A stretch of 64,000 bases of DNA from Struthio camelus (taxonomy: Eukaryota > Chordata > Aves > Struthioniformes > Struthionidae), in contig NC_090952.1 in NCBI RefSeq assembly GCF_040807025.1, positions 16,985,068-17,049,067 on the forward strand. Direction: 5' to 3'. Below the pieces are notes generated by a model. The model saw only the letters and a program-made list of their open reading frames with translations, ran no database searches and was not told the DNA's origin. Made by a program: the position numbers and the translations under genes. Of this stretch, positions 29,799 through 41,700 are shown one piece after another. Each line of letters opens with the position of its first letter. Position 1 is the stretch's first letter.

Positions 29799-32700
29799 CT
29801 ACTCCAACATGCGGTTTGTCTCCAGTACAGTCTGCAAGATCTCATCCACCTGATCCGATTCAAAGTTAATCTCCTGGAGCTCCAAGTGTGGGAGGACCAA
29901 CGAGAGAAGCCAGCTCACGTTCATACGCAGGTTCTTAAGTTTCTCCATAACACTGTGGGCAAGAGGAGAAAGGCCAAGAGAGGAGTCAGTGGCACAAACC
30001 TAGATCCAGTTCCTCCTGTCACACACTCAGCTGCTGTCCTCCTTCCTCCCAGGAGTACTATGTGCCCCAGGGGTTCTTTGCTCCACCCCACTCTTATCTC
30101 CGCTACAGACCCAACACTGTGCAAGTGATTCAGCAAGAACATGTTACAGTGCAGGACAAGCCAGAGTAGACAAAGCACCTTTTTGTATGGCATTTCTGAA
30201 GCCTGATCAACTATTTGGATTCATCTGTTGATTCCACCCCCTCACAACAGCAGGATCCTCAGTTATAATCCAGTCATCAGGGTGATGGATACCAGGATAG
30301 CAGTGTCCTATGGAAATGGCAGCCCACAATTACTCCTGCCCTCTCCCCCACCTTAGGACCAACAGGGACAACCAAACCAAGTTCTGACCTCTTCACATCT
30401 CCTCTCTCTGGGCCCCTGCAGGAAACTTGTGCCTCTCTGAGCACTTCTAAGTGCATCTCTGTCTCCTTGAGTCTCTCCATCAGCTCAGCCTTCTCCTCTG
30501 TGGACCTTTCCAGCTTTGCTTTCAGCTCCTGCACCTCAGCTTGGCAGTAACCCATATGTTTCTTGCTCCAGTACAAGCCTTCAGTCTCCTGAGCTCTGAG
30601 CACTGCCAGTTCCTGCTGGCTTTTCAAGAACTCTGTTTTCAGGTAGCACTTCTCATGCTCTATTTCCTCCACCTGAAATGGGAGAGGAAGGTGCACGCAT
30701 AGAAATGACACCAATCAGCAAGATAAAAAGAGCTTTGTCAGGCCTGAAGGAGAAATGAAGAGTCAGCAGATAAAGGAAGAAGCCCACTACCTTCTTTATG
30801 GAAACGTCTCTCCTGCGCAACCAACTTGGACCAGCCCTCTCCAGTACCCTTCTAACCAGTTGGGATGCACAGCCACAAATTAGTTACCTTGCACCGGAGC
30901 AAATCCCGCTCTGCTGAAATATTCTTCAGTTCCACAGAGATATTCTCCACTGCTCTTCTCATGTTCTGCTCCGTTATATCCTCTTGCTCCCCTGGGTTCC
31001 AGACCTGCAATTGTCCTCCTCCTCTGTCTCCAATCCTGAGGCATGGGGCCTTCCTCACCTTTGGCCTGTCAAGTCTCTCTTTCCACCCAAAAGGGAAGAG
31101 TTGAATGGGAGCTTCACCACCCGCAGCAGCCTTCGAAACACCAACAACTGCCACAAAGGGTCTCTTGTCCATGTCCTTTGTGCTCCTGTATGCGTTCACA
31201 CAAACGCTCAAGTCTGCAGCCTGTCTTTCTGCTACTAAGTCTGGCATTTGGTTTTCCAGCTCCCCCTGGACCGTGCCAGTCCCTTTCTCATCTCCTGCTG
31301 AGCTACTGGGTGATGCTGGAGTGTCTTCCCTGCGACAGCATCCATCCCAGTGTGATGCACTGTTAGCGTGGCTGGGGCTGCTGAGGGTGCCCGGCAGTCC
31401 TTTGAGCAAATAGGTGTGCAAGTTGCCACCTACATTTGTCTCCTGTTTTATGCACATAAGGTCTTCCCTGTCTTGGTAAGGTACTGCAAAACTCTTCCCA
31501 AGTGGGGAAGGAGGGGGGCTGGGACAAGTCAGATCTGGGGGTGAAACCTCCATCTGCTCCTCATGCTTTTCCAGCAGCTCTTCTTTTATAGTCAAGTTGG
31601 GCTTGCTACAAACCAATAGGAAAAAAAAAAAAACACAGAAAACAAAAGAGACAGAGAGAGAGAGGGTAAGCAGGCAGGAGTGCCCCCAATCCACAACACA
31701 ACTAACCTCATCCACCAAGTAATTTCTGTTCGATACCTGCTGGGGGAGAGATAAACCAGCAATCTCCTAGGACCACAGGGATTACAGTGGGATATAGCCC
31801 ACTGCAGGGGGTAGCCAAGGCTGCCTTCGGGGTGGAGGGAGGAAAGAGTTTGTTACAGGGTTGTGAAGGTGTTGGCACTGACTGACAGAGAAAGGACGCT
31901 GGCTGAGCTGAAACTAGGAGTACTTAAAAATACCAACTTGACAAGCGTTTCTGTTCCTCCTTCTGTCCCACCCTGCTTCACTTCCATGTCCGGATGTGAG
32001 AAGGTGAAGCAGCATTTGAGTCCCGCAGACCCATCTCAAAAAGAGAGGATGGGGAAGATGACCAAGGACAGATCCATGCTCTCCTTCTACCAAACCACAT
32101 CTCACCAAGCCTTGCCACACTGGCCTTGGCACAGATCCAAACATGACGACAGAAGATGGGCCATGATGCGGGCCAGGAGCCTGCAACCTACTACCTACCC
32201 TGCTGTCAAGGAGGTGTTTGGTTCTTGAGGTCCAACTCCTGTCTGACTTGCAGTGATCTTTTTGAGAGGAGGGGGAGAGGCAGTGTTCCCATCAGCAATC
32301 TTTTCCTCAGGCTCCAGCTTCACAGTGCAGGTGAAACTGCTGGTCCGAGCCGGCCAGGGCACTAATGCAGAGGATGACACCTGGGGAAGAAAGAAACACG
32401 TAAAAAGGGTAAGACCACAGCCCTCAATATGCCACCATGGGAAACCAAGCCTTAGCCAAGAGGAAAGAGGCACAAGAAGACAACTGAGCCCCTTTTGAGC
32501 AGGTTCCACCGGCCAGGTATTAAATCAAGATGCCCTAACCAATAACCATCCTTGGGAGGCAATCAGCAGAGATCAGTTCCTAATCCCTCAGACCATGCCT
32601 TCTAGCATCCATTTCACCAGCAGTGACTGACCCCAGTCCTGGCAGCCACACTCCAGGGAGCTCTGCCACCTGCGAGCCCAGCACAGTCCTCCTTGCGATT

Positions 32701-35700
32701 AACGAACTCACACCAAATATTCAGCGATGCTGTCCCCAGAGCAAACAGTGCTCCCTTCCCATCCCACTATCTTATACCACAGGTGGCACAGTTCGTGCTT
32801 CAGGCTGCAAATCCTTGATTTGGGGGATGGTGCTTTAGTTCCTCTGTGCTTCGACAAAGCACCTGTTGCTGTGCAGCGAGAGCTTTCATGCTTGTTATAG
32901 ATAAACATGCAATAGACAAACCAACTCTCTTTCTACATACATGCACCTGGGATAACACGAGATAACCATGTCAGGGAGGAAAAATGAGCAACGAAGAGGA
33001 GAGCGGAGATATTGATGCTACTACAGCATGGAAGAGATGACAAACATGAGTGAGGACAGAGTTACTCCCAGAGAGCCTCCAAGACTCAAGTCAGACCAGA
33101 TTCTCTGTGACAGTGATCAAACTCTCATTTACTTACGTGCACTGCAATAGGCAGGTTTACTAGAGATGGCTCACGGGAAAAAAAAAAAAGCGTGCGTGGG
33201 GGGTGAGAAATCCCCTGTCCTTACCAGGTTTGTCCTTTCCAACTCACTGAGAAAAACACTAGTCTAGCATGCGACATGAAGGTATCTTTGGGAAGAGGGC
33301 ATGCAGAGACACTAGGCTGGGGTTGGAGGGCCACAGGAAGATATCTGAACACCACGGTGAGTGCTGGGAGGGAACTGTCCCTAACGGTCGGCCAACCTGA
33401 TCACATGCTGCAGTGTCCAGAGCTGCCCGGAGAACCCATCCTGGGCAGCCGTGTCCGAAAGACAGTTCTCCTGAAAATTCAAAACATCAGAGTCTTTATA
33501 TAACTGGTTAACCTGAAAAAAGGGAAGGAGGCCACACAGAATCAACCCTGCAACCCCAGGAGAGGAAGCAGAGAGCTTGCCACATCCTCTTCTAGCCAGG
33601 AGAGACAGTAATGAACGCACTGGGACTACGCAGGACAGGGTCAGGATGTGCAGAGGGCTAGGACTGCCCTGATCCCTGTTACTGTTAAGAGTTATAAACA
33701 TAAGCTGTGCATAAATAAGAATTGGTGTCTCATTTTATATGATGCTCTCTCTTCGCCTGTGGGCTTCTCTCTCAGCAGGAGGAGGGAAGGAGAACAACAG
33801 TGAAGCAGGGATGAGAACCTGCCAAGCCCTGCAGCGCTAAGCAGGCTCTCCCCACGCTGGCTCTCGCAGTCATCTCCTGTCTGTCTCACCTGCTGTTCCA
33901 CACTCTCCCCAGAGGACGACGACGACGACCTCCTCCTCTTCCTCTCTGCACTCGGCTCCCTAGACCATGGAAGGGAAAAAAGGAGCAAGTGTGCTGTCAT
34001 ACGGAAGGGTAAGACATTCTCTCTGCCAGAAGACGGAGCCTAGGATGCAGGAGAAAAGCTGCAGACATCTCCTGCACCAGCAGTGACCACGCAGGAGGTG
34101 TCACTGCTGGGCAAGGAGACACCTGACTTCCCTCTTGCCTTCTGGCTCCAGGTAGCTGAGCGGCAAGTTGGGACTGGACACTCTCACCCCTTCTTGCATT
34201 TCTGGCTGTAGCTGGGGCTCTTCTCCTCATCGCTGGCTTCCTGCTCCTCAGGTGCTGAGCAGTTTCTGCAAGAAAAACAGTCCATCACATCTCAATATGT
34301 GAAAGAACAGTTTGGCTCCTCCTTTCACCAAAAATCTCCATGGTTTGGGCATCTGTCCTACTCCTTTAGGAGTCTCTACTCCTTTAGGATTTCAGATAAG
34401 GTAAGGCCATGGAAACAGCTGAAGAGTCAAACATTGCACTTAAGGACAGAGGGAGGAAAAAGAGCCACTTGACTCCCAGAATAACACAGATGAAGAGCAA
34501 TGAAGCACAAACCATGAAACCACAGTTCAGCACACCAAGTAGCATGCCAGCCATTCTGTTTCAGTTTTGAGTGCACTGAGAAACGCATCATAGCCAACCT
34601 GGGGAGCACAGACCACTAATACCAGCTGCTTCAAAGGAAAGAAACTGTCACCGTGATTAATTTCATGGCAACAGCCATGTCCTGAAGCACATGGTACAAA
34701 TCCTGCACATATGAGTTCAAAAAGAAACGTAAGCACTACTGTGGATCTACCACAAGCTGCTAAGTCTCCATCACAGTTACTCGCTTACGGTCACAGTTAT
34801 CTTTACATCACATCCCTCCTACTTGCACCTCCTCTCCTCTGACAGAAGTGCTGCTCTGCTTCTCAGGATTTGTGCAGACCACCCTTATTTTTTTTAACCT
34901 GGCTGTCCACGACCGAGGAAAGCATTACAAGTATGGCCGTATCATGAACTCCAGACAGAAAGTTTCTAATATTCTCTAGCCTTAAAATAAACCTACTAAC
35001 CCTACGCGTAACTTCTTGATGGATTTATCTTCGCTTTTCTGACAGCCACAGGCACTGCAAAGATTTTCACTGAACTGTCCAAAATATTCTTAAGCCTCCC
35101 TCTTCAGATGATACTGCTAACTTAGAAACGATCTGTATACATAGGCAATCCTAATTATTCCTTTCACAGCACGTTACTTGTCTACCATTGTCTACTTTAC
35201 TACTACCACGTTACTTGTCTACTTGTCTACCAATGGAAGAGCTACTTGCTCTTCCATTAGCTTGCTGTCTGATTGCTTAGTTGAAGCAGGTCAGTCTCAA
35301 GATACTCACAAGTCCCACAGCCCATTTGTCTGGCCTGACACAGAACTGTCTCCCATCTGTAATTTCTTTTGCTTCCTCTTTCAGATCACTGACTTTTTAA
35401 TGCATCAAATAGCTTTAAATTGAGGCAGTCCTATGTTAGCCGCCTTGTCTGTTGAAAAGTGGCTTTATTATCTAGTTTCTATGCCACAAAAACTTCCCCC
35501 TCATCCCAAAGCCAAATGATTTCCTTAATGGCTTATCATGAAGACTATTTTATTATAGCCTTTGTGGAACTCCAAATTTCAGTGCATAAAGGCGATTCAG
35601 CTATTTAAATTGATTGCTGAAACTTGTTAAAAAGAGAAAAGGATTTTCAGTAAAATCCACCTGGTTGGTCTCAAGTCTTAAGTACTTGTATCAGTTCTTA

Positions 35701-38700
35701 CCACTTGGCACTTCAGTTGATGCTCCTGGTAGGGAAAATTTTTTTAATTCTCCAACAGGTCAGCAGATTCCAACAAGAAATCGTGTTTCGTTCTTAGTTT
35801 TGCCACTTGATAGTAATTCAGTTGGCCCATTTAACTAAAACCGATCCTATAATTTAAACAGCTGGTTTCTGCTAGCTGAAAGTCTGCTATTTTAAGTGTA
35901 TCAAGAAAAAGAGGTCAGGCAGTGACCAAAGCAAGCATGTACTAAAACAGTGCTATAAACACTGGCTTCTGTTTAAGGAAGAGACAGAAAGCAAATACGC
36001 TAAGTCTGGAGGAGAATGGGAACAAGCTACCAACAAGTTTTTTGGTAGGATTTTGCCTCCATACCTGCATTTTCCAAGAAGAGACCGGACAAATGCCGGT
36101 ACGGACCTGACTCTCACGATCTCCTATTTTAAGGGATCTCTGTACTCACAGGTGCATGGACAGGAAGCAGGACACACATTTGACACAAACCATTTGCATT
36201 TCAAGGGTGTGGGATGGCAGGGAGAAAAGCCACCCACAACTCTATCCATGAGTCCCTACCTGTATTTGTGGAGGGGATGGAGATAGCAAAACCACTTTTC
36301 TGGTAACAATGCGAGATCAACCCGGTCAGGGAGTTTCCTCCATTTCAGACACTCCTCACATTGCACCCACGTCTCATCTGGTCTCTCTCTGCAAAAACCA
36401 ACACATCGTCTAAATATCTCAAGTGTGCAGCAAAAACACCAGGAAAGGCCGGTCAGTGCAACCGCTGCCACCCGACCCCGAGGCCCGTGTGGCACAGCAC
36501 AGGGCATGGTCTTGGGTGCTGACGTCCTGCTCTCCCAGGAACACCTTGCCCATGGCGTGGCATCCCTCCCACTAACTAAGGGGCCAAACTCCACAGGTTC
36601 AAACCGTGGCTCCCAAAATGAAGGAGGGGTCCAGTCACCTCTCTACTGCCTCTGCCCCTCCTGGTGGCACACCCCCATCCCACCTTGGCTGAGGAAAACC
36701 CTCGGGCTGTTAGTGCTGATAAACATCAGAACTGGCTCTCACGCTATTACACAGCCTGCATCCGTGCTTCCCAAATTCATCTGGGCCATCTTCGCTTTCC
36801 AGTAGGCGTTGAGTTTCTGTCCCAGCACAGTAACTGTCCGCCTGGAAGGGAAAACACTGTGAGAAGCCAGCAAAATCTCACCAAGCAGCACAAGAGGCAG
36901 CATGAGGAACAGCCAGGGCAAACACAAATCTCTCCTCCAAGAGCTCAACTCAGACGTGCAATTGCAGGTTTTATGTTGGCTCCTAAGCAGCCCTATCATC
37001 TCATCCTCCCCACAGTCACAAAAAAGGTGCCAATATCATTAAAAAGTATTCAAACTTCCTCTTCCACTCTCCGAGGGCAGCTTTGCTGCCTAAAACGCTT
37101 ACCTCTCGGGAGTGACACTGCTTGGACGTTGGGAGTTGCACACACCTTCCTTCCAGATCAGGGCAAACCCAAGGCCTCCCAGGGGACCCAAGGGCCAGGT
37201 AGCGCACAGGAAACCACTCGCCCTGGCCACAAATGCATGTGTAGCACAAAAACACGCTAGACTGCATCATGTGGCCACACAGAGCCAGACCAAACCTTCG
37301 TGGCTAACAAGGTCTGACTAGTCCTATCCAAATTTGAGTTCTGCACAGACTCAAGCTCACCCTCCTCCCCTCACACCCCAAAAAGGGGCCATCACTTCCT
37401 TGGGTATTCTGCTATTGAACACATATCACAGCACTAAGTCACACCAAGAGCAAAGGGAGCAGAGACTGCCCCAGCTGCAGCTCGGTATTCAGAGAGACCC
37501 CAGCCACACTCAGCACCGAACACGCAACCCAGCCCTCACAAGGCTCTTGCTGTGACTCAGTCTGCGACAGAGCACAGGGTGCAGGAGGCAGGACGTTGGG
37601 TCCTTCCCTTCATCAGCCCAAGGGTGTTTCCTTGTACATCCTTTTGCTTATCAGCAAATTCCTAGGGCTCGGCTGACAAAGACCCCTGCCAATCAGCAGC
37701 ACAACCCTCCTACACCTCGAAAAGATACAGATAACCACTAAACTGCAACGTTAGCAAAGTCTGGCAGGGGGCGGAAAGTTAAAATGGGCAAGAGCACAGA
37801 TGTCCACAAACATTGCACCTCACAGCCCTCACTTCCTGCTGAGGAAAGAGCCCTGCGAACTCAGCCACTGAAGTTCTGCGCTATTTACTCTAATTTAAGA
37901 ACAATTTTCTAGCAGCATAGCAAAAATAAATTGCTTTGGTCTACTCTGCCTGAGCCTCACTTAACCCTGGCCCAGGTTTTAGCTTGCCAGAAGTCCCTTT
38001 CCCAAGTGCAGCCTTCCCTGGCGTGTGGAGTGCGGCACCCCCGGGAGACAGGAGCCCTGTTTATTTTGGAGGAGTTTTCTTAGGGCTGGATTCCTGTTGG
38101 CTGGATGCCAGGGCTGGATGAACACACAGACTGTGTCCATGCTTCAATTCAGGGCTCTACATTTGCACCAGGCTTCCCAGACATGCAATTCTCCTTGCTC
38201 TCTAAGGGCAACAAAGATGGAAAAAAATGACCCAGTCTGGAGGTATTTCAGAATAAACAGTCTTAAGAACACGTGTAGTGGCTCAGACCCAAAGCTATAT
38301 CACAGCAAAACTCTCCCCAAGCAGCAGCCCGGGGCACAGGCCTCTCTTACCGATATTCCTTGCTTTCTTCAAAGTCCTGTTTGTCGTGCGCTGGTTTCAA
38401 GAAGTTGCATTCAATTACCCCAATGACACCCACGCCTTCTCCCTGCATCGGGGCCAGCAGTGAAGAAAAGGAGCTGTTTTAGCCAATTTTGCTCACAACA
38501 GAAAAGAAACAAGTCCCCTGGGGAGAGCTGACACCCTCCTAATCCCCCAGTTCAGATGTTGCTGGCAAACCCATGGCTCGTCCCTTGCACACCAACGTAT
38601 GAGCTACATTTGGCTGCCAGTATTTGCATGCGCCACTAGCAAAAATCCCTGCAAGGGTATTTGAGGTAGGTACTGAAACTTTTTCTTCAAGGACACAAGA

Positions 38701-41700
38701 GCACCGGCTGCCTTAAGTAACATGCCAGAATTATCTGCGGCTGAAGGTGTGCCACAGCTCTGAGATACTCCTGCAAGATAACGGCTAGAAGCAACTGCTT
38801 CAGAGCCAGCTTCCCATCAGAGCCAAGGCGGTCCTGCCAGAGCAGATCCACCTAGATCACCCTGGAGGAGAGGCCAGCTGCCTGTCCTCTCACAGCTCCT
38901 CTAACCACAGCAGCATCACACATCAGCTGGACACCTCTAGTTCCTAAAAGCCAGTCAGGCTCCCACCGTAAAGATGCACACTCGATCCTTGGGACACAGC
39001 CTCAGAAACACCAGGTCTGGTCTCCAGGCTCAACTCTGGCCACCGTGCAAGAGGGAAGCCCTATGTCACAGCTGCTCTTTGCAAAGCCCCATTCTCCCCT
39101 CTTCCAAATAAAAAAGAGCGAAAGACCAGTCCAGCCACTCACCTTCCTTTGGCAGCCCACTTTCTCATAGGACTTGATAAGCCGGTTATTGTGGTACATC
39201 ATGATCCCATAGTGGCTTTTGTTCTTGCAGTTGAATCCAAAGGTGATCTTCACTCTTTTGTTCTGCAGAAAAACTCATCAAGGAGCAATAAACCAGGAGC
39301 TTTGGGGAGCGGGGAGACAAGGAGGAGCTCAATGTCCCAGGAAGGCCGCAGCACGCTGCCGCTCCCCTCAGCACAACACCTGCCCTCCTTAGCAGGGAAA
39401 CAGTACGCAGCCTTAGCCCGCTTCGAATGACATCCCCGCGCACGCAGCCAACAGTCGCAGATAACGGCAAGCACGACTGACTGCAGGCGAGCTGGACACA
39501 GCTGCACTGAGTGCAGCCAGCCTGCTACTGCCAAGTCAAAACACACATTGGTGAGAGCTCCCAGAAAGGCTCTGATCCTCATTTATATTACGCTGATAAC
39601 AGGAGAGTCAAGATTTGGCCAAAGAAACAGCCTCAAAGCATATCACAAACAAGATAAACTAATGACTAAGTTTTACTTGTGATTAAAAGATATAATGGCT
39701 AATGTTTATAAAACTAAAACAAATACACACAGTCAAGGCTGAAGAAACCTTAACAACTAGTAATGACACCATGGGCCAGCACAGCAGAAAGAGCTCGCTT
39801 TCAGCGCACTCCAGTTTCACAAATTCAGTTCTGGACAGACTGCTATTGGGGATGGGAAACTGGTTTTAGGATTAAAATATTTAATCAATCATTTATTGCT
39901 TAAAGATATTTTTAATTTGCTTATTCCTTAAAGTTAGAGCTCTTGTATTTGCAATGTTCATACACACTGCATGCCTTCCACTACATGCCATTGTATATAA
40001 CAGATGTTATCCTCCAGATCTCAAGGAACGATTATTTCATGCACAGTGACTATGAAAAGCCAACGCATCTTTGACAGCAAATGGAAATGCACTGCCACTG
40101 CAGTTTTCCAACCTCCAGTCTGCTGCACTTCTGCAAATCATCTCAAAAAATAGTGGCTCAGCAGTTGCCCCGAAGAGGGCAACAAGCATACAAAATCTTA
40201 ACTACTGGTAAGCTACAACAGCAGGAAAGGACTTGTGTCTTCATTCTCCAATTCCTGACCGAGTAAATGGAGATGGAATTTAAGCAAATAACATTTTTTC
40301 ATATTTGACGCAGACACTGATGCAAGCACAGAAACTTGCGACACAAAACTACCTCTTAAGCACATGGGAGGAGGGGGAAAAAGATGCTCAGATGTAGTTC
40401 AAAACATCTTAAGCAAAGTTCTTTCTGGAAGCCATTTGAACACATTTGATGGCCATATAGTTCTTTGCACTTGGCTTTGACCTGGAGACACTCTTCTCCA
40501 AAAGGATGTGTCCACAGGTAAGCCAAAAAAAAAAAAAACAATCTTACTCCCAAACACCCAATAGGGGACGGAAAAAAATAAACAAAACAACATGCCCTAA
40601 GAACTCAAATTAGCAACTTCTAGTCAGTCAGGAAAAAGTAAGCAACCAACTGAGGAACGGGACAGAAAGGCAGAAAGCCTTTTCTGGTCTCTGCTCTCAC
40701 TTTTCATAACGTGTTTTTTCCACTAAATTGAAATAACATTGTCATTTAAAATACATTTCAGAAACTATTTTCCCAAGCAAAACTGACCAGTCAGCAAAAG
40801 CCTTGAGCCCCTCTCCACCCCATCCTCCCTGGACACAGAACGTTGGCCTCAGTGCATGGCAAGAACTAGCTCAAATTCAGCATGAGCCCTGGCACCCCTG
40901 CTCCACCAGGAGCAGCTTGGAGGGATCCTTTCTATCTTCACATCAAGACTTCGCTTCTCAAAGGTGACCAGAAGACAGGAAGGAGAAGATATTTCAGCCT
41001 GTCTGTTCATTTATATCCTGCATTTCTCTGTGCCTAAACCTAGCTGCAAGGCTGATCTGGACCCCACAGAGTGCTGAGGCTGCTGTGGGAGCAGAGCACT
41101 GAGAGGTTGTCAGGAAGGATACGGCAAAGGTAGGCTTGTATACATCATATTCAACGTTCGCCAAGCTCTTGGAGATCAGCTGAGTGCTCACCTTCTTCTG
41201 CCGCAGGATGATCTGCATGCGAGGCTTCAGGTACAAGATACTGCAATATGCCTGGGAGAAGGGACAGCACAACAGAACAGGAGAGAGAAATTCCAGGTAT
41301 GGGGAAGACATCGGACGCTCCATCGGTCCCATATAATCATTTTCAGGCAAACTCAAAATCTGCGTCGGATTCCACATCTTTCATCCCCCACAAGGCACCA
41401 GAGGAAGGTGGCCCACCATAACGTGACACTAGACAAGTCACCCACACTGCTTGCCTAGGAAGCACAGAGCAAGCCTGGGGAAGGGCCACCCGGCTCCCTT
41501 TCAGCCCTCAATAACTCACCCGTAATGAGTACTCTGTCTCCGGGGCAGGAAACTCTTGGACCATCTCCTGACAGGGCAGAACCTTTTTGCCAGCAATCTC
41601 CACATCCTCTGCAAGGAAGTCAGCTAACCGGATATCATACTCGTCCGTATCAAAATCCAGCTCCGGCTTCCCATCTTTATTTCTGAAAAACATCAGACAC

